Shown piece by piece: positions 12,147 to 22,511 of a stretch of DNA of 64,000 nucleotides (position 1 is its first letter; each line of letters opens with the position of its first letter). The stretch is from positions 5,932,955 through 5,996,954 of the forward strand of contig NW_006921534.1 in assembly GCF_000340215.1 (NCBI RefSeq), read 5' to 3'. The DNA is from Pseudocercospora fijiensis CIRAD86. Its lineage: Eukaryota > Ascomycota > Dothideomycetes > Mycosphaerellales > Mycosphaerellaceae. Under the pieces are notes generated by a model. It was not told the origin of the DNA, searched no databases, and was given only the letters and a program-made list of their open reading frames with translations. The translations under genes were made by a program, and so were the position numbers.

Positions 12147-13364
12147 CTACATGATGATCGCAGGAGCTGGGAAAATTTGTCAGTGTTGGTGCGCATGTGA
12201 ATGGCGGTGGGCGGGTTCGCTTACTCTCAACGTTGGCTTTAATGCTCTTGTGTGGCAGCACGGATGCGCCGTTGCAGTAGATCTCATCACCAATGGAAAC
12301 GTCGTCTCCTAGTACTGACACGTTTTCCATGCGTGCCCATCGGCCGATTGTGCTGTTCCAGCCAACGATCGTGCTCTTGATCCATGCGTGCTCCTTGACC
12401 TTGCTGCCCTGCAGGAGCACACTTCTTTGAATGCGCACGCCATCTCCAATGACTACGTTCGGTCCAATGACAACGTTGGGACCAATTTTGCAGTTCTTGC
12501 CGATCTTGGCGGACGGGTCGATCATTACGTTTCCGCCGTGCACGTAGGGCTCCGAGGTAGGCGTGAGCAGTTTGCTGCCCTTCTTGGTGAGAGAGGAGAG
12601 GTAGAGGCAGGTCCCGCTGAGGAAGTCCTTGGGCTGACCAACATCCATCCAGAAGCCGTCAAGATCGAATGAGTGCAGCTCGCCATCCTTGACCATGGCG
12701 GGGAAAGTCTCCTGTTCGATCGAGGTGGGTCGGAGCTCGATGCGCCTGAGGATTGACGGGTTCAAGATGTAGAGACCGGCATTGATACGGTTGCCGACGA
12801 ACTCGACTGGCTTCTCGACGAATCGATCGATGCGCGATGGATGGTCTGGCTTGTGCACAATCACACCATACTTGGAAGGCTCTTCAACCTTAGTCACCAC
12901 GATGGTCCCTTCCTGGCCGTGCTGCTTGTGGAATGCAGCGAGGTCGTTGAAAGGGTACTCGCAAATGACATCTGAGTTGAGAACGAAGAATGGTGTGTCA
13001 TCCTTGCCCAGAATGCGCTCCGCAAGCTTCAACGGTCCCGCAGTGCCCAATGGCTCCGTCTCGACCGAGTATTCAATGCGCACGCCGTATTCCTGCTCGT
13101 ACTTCTTCAGCGCCGCTGTCATCATCTCCGGCCGGTAGTTGACCGCAAGCACGATGTCGGTTACACCCGCTGCGGCAAGCGCTTCGATCTGGTGGAGGAT
13201 CATGGGTCGGTTTCCAAACTCCACCAGGGGCTTGGGGAGCGTGAGGGTGAGAGGTCGCAGGCGAGTACCAAAACCGCCGACGAGGATTAAAGCTACATCG
13301 CGGTCAGCGACTGAGGGCGTACGCGCATGTGTGTAGGTGCTTTGCGCCTGTGCATACCCTTCAT
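12147..13364 (-). CDS. mpg1: Mannose-1-phosphate guanylyltransferase (GDP-mannose pyrophosphorylase)
   Basis: Makes GDP-mannose from GTP and mannose-1-phosphate in the cytosol for N-/O-glycosylation, GPI anchors and cell-wall mannan. Coding exons are 13358..13364, 12225..13292 and 12147..12166 (complement), giving 364 aa, like yeast Psa1 (361). The first coding exon is only 7 nt: ATG-AAG-G, then GTATGC...GATGTAG, giving MKALILVGG. The last exon encodes TPAIIM-stop after a 58-bp intron (GTAAGC...CCCAG), the canonical family C-terminus. The nucleotidyl-transferase signature [19 protein letters not shown] is intact, followed by a left-handed beta-helix with hexapeptide repeats ([14 protein letters not shown]). 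It is single-copy and essential in most fungi. Confidence 0.95.
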
Positions 13365-14554
13365 GTTGAAAGTTTGTGTCGAGGGGGCTTTCTGGGGCGG
13401 TCAATGTCGCAATCGCAGAACCAGCTGCTGTACCTGTATCTACTGTCGTTGTCGAGGGGGTGCGAGCGAAGGTGTTGGATCTTGCGATGGAGTACAAGAC
13501 CAATGCCACAGCAAACTACTGGAGTGAATTGAGGTCAATGTTTATTAAAAAGTGTTCGAGGACGTGGAGCGGGCGGGCAGGGCAGGGCAGGGCAGGGCTT
13601 CCATAGTTTTGGACACGCAACGCAGCGTCGCAGCTGCGAGGCGGCTCAGGGTCTTGTGATTGGCTCACCGGCCGGCTTCTCACTTGAAAGCGAATCACAA
13701 GCCGGAGCCAAGCCTGTCTCCTATTCTTGTTTCGTTTCGAGAAGATCTGCTTACGTCCTCATACTACTACGAATACGACCATATCCTTCACATACCTCCG
13801 TACCTAGCCTCCGAACAGGTACAAGCCTCGTGACCGCTACTGGGCGATTCACGGGCTTCGATAGTCCGCGCCACTTGATCGTCTGGACTCAGGAGTCGAA
13901 AACGAGAAATGGCGAGATTTGCCCTTCCGCCATTCAGATTTCATGTTAGACTACGCTGGCCACGTGTATTCCATGAAACTCTGGTTGGGTTTTACGAGTT
14001 GCCATTCTGTGGCAGCTCGCAATACACCTGGAAATCCCATCCATCTCCGGATGAATTGTGACATGGACCCTATCTTCTTGAGCAGGTGGGAAGAAAATTC
14101 CCAGACTCCCAGAGGACAGCCAGTCTTCATATTCCAGGCATACGACTTCAACAGATGTCCAGCAAATTTATCGAATGATTCCTGCCGCCGCAATAGGCAG
14201 TGAGATGCAAAGCACGAAGGACTGGAGCTTGGCCTTGTTTGGTGAGTACAATTCGCAGCCGACGACTGCTGCTTCATTGCAGGAACAAATTTCATAACCT
14301 CTGCGAAACGACTTGTCTCTATGCCAGAGTATCTCTGATTGAGAGGTATTCGAGGCAACACACAGCCAGTAAAAGTGAATGAAGACAATGGCTGCCTCGA
14401 ACTCGTGTGAAGTGATGAGACGCTTGTCTTAAAACTTGTCATTCTCCATTTTTCCTTCGAGGTCCCCTCTACATACTCTCTACAACATATATAACACTGA
14501 ATATTCTAGGACTTCTCCTCACCATTTCCCTAACCATAGAAGCAGCGAGTAGCT
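13365..14554. other. Intergenic region with G-quadruplex-type tract upstream of mpg1
   Basis: 5' flank of mpg1 (minus) and of the next gene (plus). A run of five or more GGG blocks separated by 1-2 nt lies at 13571-13598, about 210-235 bp upstream of the mpg1 start. A 163-codon frame at 13951-14442 (minus) has no recognisable features and is not called. Confidence 0.55.
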
Positions 14555-15574
14555 ATGGGTAATGCAGGCTCAAAGGTCTGCGAGACCGAGAAATTCGAGC
14601 AGCATCAGCAGAGTTTTGCAAGAGCAAGCGAGACTTTCTCGCAAAAACGACCACACTCACCAGGATTTGATCTAATCCAAGATGCCCAGCCTACGCCCAA
14701 ACGCAATCGGCCCAATGATGATCGAATTGAGGAAGTACGACGGGACCTCGTGCGACGTTTCGAGGCTTTGAGACCACAAGCTAGCGCCCAGGCTGCTCAG
14801 TCAATCGAGATTCAGAAGAGAGCTGTTCGAGTTGGCTCGGGTGAAGCAGGATTTACCTCAGAAGAAGAACAGCCATCCTCACCTTCTTCTGGCGCCACTT
14901 TTGGTCATTCTGAACTCGCTGACGTTGCAGCCGAGCAACCAAAAAACTCAACTCCATGCGTGGCGTATTCGAGGTCTCCATCGCCTGAGTTGCTTGCACC
15001 CCAGGTTGATGACGGCTTTGGCTATGGTTGGTCAACCCGCCATACGAACGCTGATCTAGCAGAATTGTCGAAGATCTTGCTGCTAACAAACGACTGGCCG
15101 GACTATGCAACTGCCTTTCGTAAGTCGGCACAGCAGGAAGACGATAGCGACACATTTGCGAACAACGAGCAGCTCACTCGCAATGGGCTAGGTATCAAGT
15201 TGGCCATTTCAGCTTTAAGCCAAATTGATCTCAAGTCTGACATAACTGGGTCAGGTTCTGCGGAATCCAAGGCTCTAGAAAACACAGCGCTCAAACCTGA
15301 CGATGCTTCTCTGCAATTGCCGAACTCAAGTGGAGTCGATCAAGCTTTTGACGAGCTTGACACTGCGCGCCATAAAGGCGATACAGTCAAAGCAAAAGTC
15401 TTGGCCGCTCCCAATCATCTTACGAGTTCGGACAGGCAGATCGCATTGACAGGAGTATGGCAGAGGTATGATGGTTCACAGAGCCCGCCATTTCCCAGAT
15501 CGCAACAAAATTGGTCTCCCAACAACCACCATAGCTGGAAATCAACATGGGAATCGCTTCGGTCGGAGAGATGA
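14555..15574 (+). CDS. Hypothetical protein with N-terminal myristoylation signal (339 aa)
   Basis: Family not recognised. An intronless frame starts at the ATG at 14555, preceded by AGCT. The protein begins MGNAGSKVC, which fits the N-myristoylation consensus (Gly2, Ser6, Lys7), with Cys9 placed for palmitoylation, so membrane attachment is likely. Next comes a basic TPKRNRPNDDR patch. The rest is polar and low in hydrophobic residues, with acidic/serine-rich stretches (about residues 108-150) suggesting disorder, and ends SWKSTWESLRSER. Genes on both sides are minus strand. Moderately sure it is a gene; function unknown. Confidence 0.6.
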   Translation: MGNAGSKVCETEKFEQHQQSFARASETFSQKRPHSPGFDLIQDAQPTPKRNRPNDDRIEEVRRDLVRRFEALRPQASAQAAQSIEIQKRAVRVGSGEAGFTSEEEQPSSPSSGATFGHSELADVAAEQPKNSTPCVAYSRSPSPELLAPQVDDGFGYGWSTRHTNADLAELSKILLLTNDWPDYATAFRKSAQQEDDSDTFANNEQLTRNGLGIKLAISALSQIDLKSDITGSGSAESKALENTALKPDDASLQLPNSSGVDQAFDELDTARHKGDTVKAKVLAAPNHLTSSDRQIALTGVWQRYDGSQSPPFPRSQQNWSPNNHHSWKSTWESLRSER

Positions 15575-16225
15575 CAGCCATCAAATCGAGTCTTCCTCGT
15601 AAAGTCAGCGAGAGCACCAGGAACTTAAGGCAACTCATGTTGGTTAGAAACTGTTTTCTAGGTCAATGGTCAAATGACAGGTGCAAAAATATATGGTCGT
15701 TGCTCGCCGCGATACCTACACTTCCAAAGGCTAAGTGAGTTCTCTGGAGAAGGGTATAAGCTGTGGATATTGAGATCATTGTTAGGAATGCTATTCGATG
15801 TTTCCAGAACAAGCAAAGGTCTTAAGGAACATTTTATTGCTGATGGAGTTCGGCAGCAGGCTGGAATAGGAATTTGAGCTCCTGTATGGGACCATGAGGC
15901 TGTCATAGTGGACAGGGGAAGCTTCAAGCTATGTTTGGAGATCTGCGACATGTTCTCAGCCTGACGGAGAGCGAATGCATGAGAAGTGTTTTCGAGTCCG
16001 TTCACTCACATACCTGGTGGCCTCGCTTTCACGACACCTGAAGAATAATTGGATATGGAGAGATGCCGGCCTTAATCAAGGCACGCGGGCCTGGTACGTG
16101 TAGTGATTTCATCCTCCCACATAGAGAGTAGAAACATCATGTCCCGATCTCGTATAATGTAATCTCCCGCATACATCCAAGTCCAGCAGAATGACAGCAG
16201 CGAAACCTAAACCAAGCCGTCGAAT
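15575..16225. other. Convergent intergenic region
   Basis: 3' flanks of the myristoylated hypothetical (+) and the 2EXR-like gene (-). Short open frames on both strands (e.g. 15670-16005 minus) show nothing recognisable. Confidence 0.5.
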
Positions 16226-16921
16226 TCAACAACGCAACCTCCCCTCCCTCCGCCCCATCTGAAAATCAAAAACCGTCGTCCCCTCCCTCCAACGATCCCG
16301 AATTTCCTCCAGCGCCTGCACTCCCGTCAAACCCTTCACCGCCTCAATCACCCTCCTCCCACCTCCAGCATCCTCCTCATCCGCATACCTAGAAATCTGC
16401 ACAGAAATTTTCCTCCACTCAACAACTCGCCCTCTCCTCCCGGACTCCACAAGAATAATAGCCTGGATTGAATTTATTTGCTCAACAAGTCTCTCCACAT
16501 CCTCAAAATTCTCGAGCCGCACCGTAACATCCCAAATTCTCACCCCTCGTAAAAATCCCACGTCTTCCACACGTCCGAGTTCAAGGCCTTTGATCTCTGT
16601 CGGTGATCGATATCTTCCGTCAATATGTATCCGCACCTCTAAATTCTCGTGGAAAATTTTCGAAGCTTCGGAATGTAATTTTTTCGAGGTTCTGAGCAGA
16701 GGGAGGGCTGAGGAGCCGCATTTTTTCAAATTTTTGCCCAAGTTGTGGGGACGGTGGGTGAAGGGTTTGTAGATTTTGCCGTCGACTAGTGTTAGGAGGA
16801 GACCGTGCCAGATGCAGTAGGCGTGCGGGTCGGTGCAGGTGAAGGCGTGAGTGTAGATTTGTTCGCGGAGTTCTAAGGGGAGGGAGAGGAGGTTGGGGTT
16901 GGGGTTGGGGTTTGGGTGCAT
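16226..16921 (-). CDS. 2EXR / F-box-like domain protein (231 aa)
   Basis: After a Pro-Asn repeat (MHPNPNPNPN) the protein has LLSLPLELREQIYTHAF, the short helical F-box-like opening of the large 2EXR/DUF7730 family of filamentous ascomycetes. It continues with LPLLRTSKKLHSEASKIFHENLEVRIH, the second conserved block (L..C/S..hh.Ea..hhy..N). The C-terminal half has a V/I-rich strand-helix pattern and a basic tail. Such proteins are poorly characterised; a ubiquitin-ligase adaptor role is only suggested by the F-box likeness. The repeat at the start comes from a GGGGTT-type tract on the plus strand. Confidence 0.7.
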   Translation of the reverse strand: MHPNPNPNPNLLSLPLELREQIYTHAFTCTDPHAYCIWHGLLLTLVDGKIYKPFTHRPHNLGKNLKKCGSSALPLLRTSKKLHSEASKIFHENLEVRIHIDGRYRSPTEIKGLELGRVEDVGFLRGVRIWDVTVRLENFEDVERLVEQINSIQAIILVESGRRGRVVEWRKISVQISRYADEEDAGGGRRVIEAVKGLTGVQALEEIRDRWREGTTVFDFQMGRREGRLRC

Positions 16922-17741
16922 GGTGGATTGGATTGTGTTTGAAGATGGAGGTAGGATGGAAGGTGAAGTTGGGAAGGAAGGTGCGAGGGCGGGGCGTGCA
17001 CGCCTGAGGTTTCCATTGGTCCGTCGTACAAGATATCTCTACCTTTTTGTGATGCGGACGACACACATCGTCTGCAATTCAATGCACTCGCCACGCTGAG
17101 CAGTATGGATTGTGAACTGTGTTGAGTGAGCAAGAAGCTGGGCGGTATGGGTCGTAACCAATGTCTCCTGGCTCTCTAGAAGGCAAAATTGAGAGCTCTG
17201 CTCCTGTGTCCTGGAGCACGTAAGGTTTCCAAGTCCAGGAAACTGCAATATAGTGCCATGCTCCGGGACACCAAAAACTTGAAGTCACTTCGTGATTCCT
17301 CCCAAATTAAGGCTCCGCAAGTGGCAGCCGTAACACCCAGATATAGTCCCGAAGGCTGTCAACCTTGCGTAGTGCTCTGAGCCAGGGTAAGGCTAGCAGA
17401 ATACATTCTGACTACCACATCTTCCGAGTGACAGATCTTTCCACGATGCTGTGGTGGCATCCCCCAGCTTCCGTCTCGGCTCCCGCCCTGCCATGATTCG
17501 TGCTCTGGTCCGCATGTAGAAATGTTGGAAAGTGTTCGGACTATCAGAGATTGGCCGCTATCTCAGAAGATCGGGACGAGCTCAGCGGAGGAATTGTGCA
17601 CACCTTTCTGTGGAGTAAATGGGCTGGTAAAGGGTTCCACCCCCAAAGATTCTCGAGATGAGGCTTTTGGTGCTCATAGAAGACCAGCCTGTATGAATCC
17701 TGAACATCAGGCTTAAAGTCGAGATGTACGGGGCTGGGGTT
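16922..17741. other. Intergenic region
   Basis: 5' flank of the 2EXR-like gene, GC-rich near 16980-17020. No convincing gene; the open frames on both strands lack domains or splice signals. Confidence 0.5.
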
Positions 17742-17936
17742 TCAATATGCCAGCAGTTCCCAAGTCTTGTCGAAATTGTCCTCGATCATCCCCTCCTCGT
17801 AGAAGCCATCATCGTCGTCGGCAAATTCGCCAATCATCCAAAGGGTACCCGAGATTAATCCTTGGATTAACCATAGCATGTCTTCCTCAGTCAGGTCGAG
17901 GAGTGCAAGAATCTCGGCCTCGGATATGAAAGACAT
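17742..17936 (-). CDS. Possible acidic micro-protein (64 aa)
   Basis: Not recognised. From the Met at 17936 a 64-codon frame gives a very acidic, Leu/Trp/Ile-rich peptide with a helical pattern (ISEAEILALLDLTEEDMLWLIQ) and an Asp/Glu-rich end containing DDDD. An in-frame Met at 18080 would give 112 aa. Composition is protein-like, but there is no homology or splice evidence. Confidence 0.3.
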   Translation of the reverse strand: MSFISEAEILALLDLTEEDMLWLIQGLISGTLWMIGEFADDDDGFYEEGMIEDNFDKTWELLAY

Positions 17937-18824
17937 TTTTCGTAGGAGGTGTACAGGGAAGAAGAAGGAGGTCGTTGCCGTGAGGAGTGGAAATGCCAAG
18001 GAACGCACGGGCCTGATGTTCTTGTTGCTCTCTGGATGAGATACTGTTGTAAAACAATCTATTTCACCTTCCACGAGCAAATATATGACCCATAGCCGTC
18101 AATATGAAGGGTATTATACGAACTGGTACCGATTTACCAAACCAGATGGCTACGATGTAATACTGTTTGCGGTGCCTTCACCCCTCGATCCCAACCAGAC
18201 CGAGTCGAACCGCGTCTGTAATTTTCGCATCCCCGTACGACGTTCACTCGAAGAAGCACCTGGACAGTGCTATTCATGGAAAGAGCTTGAGGGTGTTACG
18301 GGAATGCTCTCTGAGAGATGCCGAGCTGCGTGAATTGTTACCCAACACACATACGCAAGCTCTGACAGCAGGCCTTCGTGGAGTTGGAGCGGTCAGGCGC
18401 AGCGTTCGTCCAGTATGCAAAGAGACAATCTTTCTTGACTTCGCTATATGGAATACTCAATTAGGAAGACCATATGAAGCCCTACCGATTCCGGCGCGCG
18501 GTCTTGAGTGCGCGCAGGTCAGATTCGTCGTGAAACCAAGAAGGATTCAGACGCGTGCTATTCCCGGGCACCATGAGCTTAAAGCCGGCAGGCACAAACC
18601 CTTATAACCATGCGAATTGGGTCTTCTTGAAGTGCTGACAATCCGACCTGCTTTGGCTGGTTGCAAAGATTTTGAAAGCTAGGCTGAAGACATCATGTTG
18701 TCGAGAACATCCAGGCTGAGTGCTTATATGGGATTTCATGATTCAAGGAATCTTCAATGCTGATCACTCCCAGATCGCTCATGTCTAGCGATAGACCGAA
18801 AGGCTCCAAGCATATTTCTTAACA
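17937..18824. other. Intergenic region with unassigned open frames
   Basis: Overlapping plus-strand frames (18085-18333 and 18167-18607) are uninterrupted but unrecognised. They could be remnants or upstream exons of the following gene. A short frame at 18695 starting MLSRTSRLSAY resembles a mitochondrial presequence, but I could not connect it in frame to the SdhC-like exon. Confidence 0.4.
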
Positions 18825-19368
18825 ATGTTCGTTGGCCAAATGCGAGTTTACCCAGGTGTGTTTGATAGTTCGACTGATTGAGCCAATGCTGACCACGTAC
18901 AGCCGATCAATTGCGCAGTCGCGAACACGAAAGGTCGACTTCGAAGTGATGCAGGATAAGAATCAGATTCTTGCAAATCAACGCCTCAGTCGACCCACTG
19001 CACCGCATCTGAGCATCTCCCGACCTCAGATCAACTCCTTCCTCTCGATATCGATGCGCATAACGGGGTCATTCATGAGTGGAGGCATGTACCTGTTCGG
19101 GTTCTTCTACCTCTTGTCGTCTACGCTGGGAATCGATATGTCTTCGGCTGCTCTGGCTTCTGCGTTCGCATCTTGGCCAGTCATAATGCAAGCAGCGACG
19201 AAATTTGTCGTTGCGTTCCCCTTCACCTTGCATATCTTCGGCTCACTCCGATATGTGGCCTTCACTTTCGCAAAGGGGATCAAGAGCAACAGGAACGTCG
19301 TCAGAGTTGGCTGGACGGTGCTGACATTGGCGGTCACCACGGCTCTAGGGCTAGCGACATTGATGTAG
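18825..19368 (+). CDS. Divergent succinate dehydrogenase cytochrome b subunit (SdhC/Sdh3) paralogue
   Basis: Membrane anchor subunit of mitochondrial complex II. The certain part starts near 18949: NQRLSRPTAPHLSISRPQI matches the family block RPxxPHLxIYxPQ. Three hydrophobic helices follow (about 19045-19365). Ser and Arg of the family S..HR.TG quinone-site motif are kept, but His is Met (SISMRITG). The haem-ligand His is kept (PFTLHIFG), while the usual NGxRHLxWD is changed to GSLRYVAFT. This suggests a specialised paralogue rather than the housekeeping copy. The N-terminus is unresolved: a possible model is 18825..18855 joined to 18947..19368 (GTGTGT...CGAAG), which leaves little presequence. 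Confidence 0.75.
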
Positions 19369-19583
19369 CAGGGTTAAGCTTCAAAAAGAGGATCACTTCG
19401 AGAAGTGAAAGTGAGGCCATTGACGTCTACATTCAAGTTCAGGAGCAATCACATGCTGCACGGCTCACTTTCGAACGCTTCAATGCTCCAATGCCTGTCA
19501 TCTCACGGCACTTTCTTCCATCTTCTTCCTTCGGCTGCGACTTAACTGTTAACCACCACCTGATCTAGCCAGACAACGCCAAC

Positions 19584-20483
19584 ATGGCAAACGTGGACAA
19601 ACCAAGCAGTCTTCTCAAGAGAATAATTGGCTTGTATGGTGATACGCGTTATGCTGATCTCACCATTCGTTGCGGCGAGCGTCGGTGGAAAGTGCACAAG
19701 GCAATTGTCTGCGCAGGATGCAAGTTCTTCGAGAAAGCCTGCGATGGAAGATTCAAAGTAAGGCCAAGAGGTTTGATGAGCTTCATGAGATGCTAAAGAA
19801 TTGATAGGAAGCCACAAATAACACCGTCACCCTGGAAGAAGACTCTCCCAATGCGGTAGCGGCCATGCTGCGCTACCTATACACTGAAAATTACGACGAT
19901 ACAAGCGACAAGGAGGGTTGCGCAGCTCTGCTCTTCAATATCCACGTACATACGATAGGCGACAAGGTAAGTATCTGATTCTACTCGCATTCCCTGAATT
20001 GCATACTAACAATGTGCGTAGTACGATCTTCCTGGCTTAGTCCAACTTGCAATGAAGAAGTTCCAGGACCGCATGCAAGTCGAATCACTGCACCTGATCG
20101 AACTCGCAGACGCCATTCGCGAGACTTATAGGTTTGAGACGGATCCGCAGGCGTCTCTTCGCCGATGCCTCATGAGCTACGTTATGGGACCTGGCCAACA
20201 CCTGCTTAAAGACAACGCTTTCATCCAAGTCGTCAAGGGCGTGCCTGCATTCGCAGCGGAGCTTGTTGCTGAGACCTTCCGCCAAAACAAGCAGCCAAAC
20301 GGGCCTCAATACAAATGCTATTATTGCAGCGAAGCGTTCTTGTTCGAGGACGCGGCCTTCGTTCCATGCCAGAAATATATCCAGAAAGACATCAGGTGTC
20401 CTCATTGTGGAGCGGGCAACAATCCAAAGAACCTCAGAAAGCGGCGACTTGGTGGACCCACCAGCATCACTATCTCAGTATGA
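19584..20483 (+). CDS. BTB/POZ domain protein with C-terminal CxxC pair (264 aa)
   Basis: Exons 19584..19757, 19808..19966 and 20022..20483. The introns are 50 and 55 bp (GTAAGG...GATAG; GTAAGT...CGTAG with an ACTAAC branch site). The N-terminal BTB fold (residues 20-110) shows ADLTIRCGERRWKVHKAIVC and VAAMLRYLYTENY, the standard BTB opening and the strand before the last helices. A BACK-like helical region follows. The C-terminus has two CxxC pairs (CYYC...CPHC) 34 residues apart, suggesting a small zinc site. BTB proteins usually dimerise or act as Cullin-3 adaptors; which applies here is not known. Confidence 0.85.
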
Positions 20484-20533
20484 CAAAGTCCACCACAGCT
20501 ACAATTAGCGATTTCCAGAATAAACCAGGGCTA

Positions 20534-21503
20534 TCAATATGGATGATATCCACCATCAACAGGAATGATCTTCCTCGTCACATAACCCGTGCTCACCAAC
20601 CATAGCACGGTCTCAGCGACCTCTTCTGGCCTACCAAGTCTTCCAACAGGAATTTCTGCAATCACATCATTAGCACACAAATTCAAATCGGCTGAATGAA
20701 AAGAAACGTGATTCAAACCTACTCTCAGCAATCCTCTTCTTCCCACTCTCATCCATCTCCCCAAGCATAGCCGCATCCTCAATCAACGCCGGCGCAACAG
20801 CATTGACCGTAACCCCCTTCCTTGCCACATTGCCCCCAAACCAATGCACAAACCCATGAATCGCACTTTTCGAAGAAGCATAATGCGGCCCAACCCCACC
20901 TCCCGTGAACGCCGCAATACTACTATTAAACACAACCCTCCCCCAACCCTGTCGCTCCATATACGGCGCACAAAGTTGCGTCAAAAGTATCGGTCCCGCG
21001 CAATTCATCCTCCAGACATCCTCAAAAACCTGGATCGGAATTTCGCTTAAAGAGGAAGGATTCGTTTTTGCACCTGTGATTCCAGCATTTAGGAATAAAA
21101 TATCGATTCCTCGACCAAAACCTTCGACGACTTCGCGATGGAGACGGCGGACGCCGTCGAAGTCTGAGAGGTCGGATTGGAAGAGTGCTACGTCGATGAC
21201 GGCGGGTAGGACGTCTCCGATTGCGGAGAGAAGCTTTTCGCGAGTGCTTTCGTGGGCGGTTGCGTAGTGTAATGCGAGGTTGTATTTTCCTGTTCTGGCG
21301 AAGGCGACGGCTGTTGCGCGTCCGATTGCGCCGGTGGCTCCGGTTATGAGGACGAGCTTGTGGGAACGGGTATCGGTGTTGACGCTGAGACTGCTGGATC
21401 GGTCTGGAATTATGGCTGCTGAGGAGCGGTTTGAGGTTGGGCCGATTGTTGAGGTTCGTTTGGGGTTTGCTGAGGCGGATTGTGTTGATGAACGGTCTGA
21501 CAT
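20534..21503 (-). CDS. Short-chain dehydrogenase/reductase (FabG-like, 300 aa)
   Basis: Exons 20723..21503 and 20534..20655 (complement). The 67-bp intron has GTAGGT...TTGCAG ends and restores AEKIPVGRLGRPEEVA, a classical SDR substrate-loop motif. It has the NAD(P) motif TGATGAIG, NAG (LNAGITG), the catalytic Ser in FNSSIAAFTG and Tyr-x3-Lys in HYASSKSAI, and the C-terminal DGGY end. It is closest in pattern to 3-oxoacyl-ACP/acetoacetyl-CoA reductase-type SDRs; substrate unknown. I start at Met 21503 (MSDRSS), because the upstream frame begins only with TTG. The first 60 residues are Ser/Thr-rich and possibly a targeting or disordered segment. It converges on the BTB gene with only 50 bp between stops. 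Confidence 0.9.
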
Positions 21504-22175
21504 TTTTGATTGCTGTATGGTGAATCTGTGTTCGTCATTGGCTTGGTGGTGTGAATGAGCCAAGATGCGGAATGGAGAGAGTCGGTGAAAGGTTGGAGTG
21601 GGATGCTTGACCGACCACCGACATATGTAGCAGCCATCTTAGTTAGGCTCTACAGTTACCTAGCTACACTAAGTAAGTTCAGCCCTGTGCTGCTACGCTG
21701 TTCCATTGACCTCACTCCGCTCTGTATCTGGGTAGGCAAGACGTATGACTGCCCAAGGTTTGGCTGTCTACGTCACTGGGCGGCGGAGATGTGTCCGTGG
21801 TCCAATGCCTTTCGAAGAGCTCCTGTTGATGAAGGAGCGAACACGTTGAACGCCTCGAGCGACAAGGTTGTTTGTATTTCAGTGGCTAATTACACGACTT
21901 CCAGCAAGACTTTTGACCTTTCTGTAACCACCACAGAGGAGTTACCCGGCACCGGCCGCTCGTTGGACGAGTCAAACCCTCATGCCGTCGCTCACTCTGT
22001 ATGCTGCCTTCCGTGGACAGTAATCAGCGCCGCATCTTCTCTATAACACCTTGAACGCCTCGAAGCCATGAGCACATCTGGACAGAAAAAGATTTCCAAA
22101 TGCAGAGGAAAAAGGGCCAGTCTTGGCACTGTTCGAGACCGTTGAAACAAACACGCATCTTCTACGACCGGACCT
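21504..22175. other. Intergenic region
   Basis: 5' flank of the SDR gene and 3' flank of the secreted-protein gene. A 163-codon plus-strand frame (21555-22046) has no domain, is Cys-scattered and overlaps the likely SDR promoter; not called. Confidence 0.5.
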
Positions 22176-22511
22176 TCAATCCTGACAAGTAACCTTGTAG
22201 GAATAAATCGGGGAATTCTCATAGCAGCTGTCGACACTGGAATATATTCCGTTATATATGGCGATTTCGTTGCCGCAGTGGTTGTCGTTGTAGAGATGTA
22301 CAGTGCACGGGACAGTCTTGGCTTGGTCGAAGTGTACTTCGACCGATTGTCCGGCTTGAGGTACGCTGTAGCATGTACTAGACCAGATCTTTGCATGGGT
22401 CCCAAAGTTGAAAACGCCGTTGATGTTTTTGCAGAACTGCTCCCTGTATATCTTGACGAAATGGGCAGACGCTGTTGAGGTAAGAACCGCAAAGACGATC
22501 GCGAAATGCAT
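22176..22511 (-). CDS. Small cysteine-rich secreted protein, effector candidate (111 aa)
   Basis: Intronless. It starts MHFAIVFAVLTSTASAHF, a short classical signal peptide with probable cleavage after ASA (residue 16). The mature part of about 95 aa has six Cys in separate beta-strand-like segments (FCK, TCY, PCT, HCG, SCY, TCQ), consistent with three disulfides, and no transmembrane helix. It ends at TCQD. Not a family I recognise by name. Size, Cys content and secretion fit the small secreted proteins typical of plant-associated ascomycetes, but a host-interaction role is inference. Confidence 0.75.
   Translation of the reverse strand: MHFAIVFAVLTSTASAHFVKIYREQFCKNINGVFNFGTHAKIWSSTCYSVPQAGQSVEVHFDQAKTVPCTVHLYNDNHCGNEIAIYNGIYSSVDSCYENSPIYSYKVTCQD

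Noticed and set aside
13951..14442. 163-codon minus-strand ORF
   Set aside because: No domain, no signal, overlapping frames of equal length on the other strand; not distinguishable from chance.
16885..16915. GGGGTT-type tract considered as interstitial telomere repeat
   Set aside because: Fungal telomeres are TTAGGG; the tract encodes the Pro-Asn repeat at the start of the 2EXR-like protein.
18085..18607. Overlapping plus-strand ORFs upstream of the SdhC-like gene
   Set aside because: No recognisable motif and no splice path joining them to each other or to the SdhC exon.
21555..22046. 163-codon plus-strand ORF opposite the SDR promoter
   Set aside because: Unrecognised, irregular composition and in a region expected to be promoter/3' flank.
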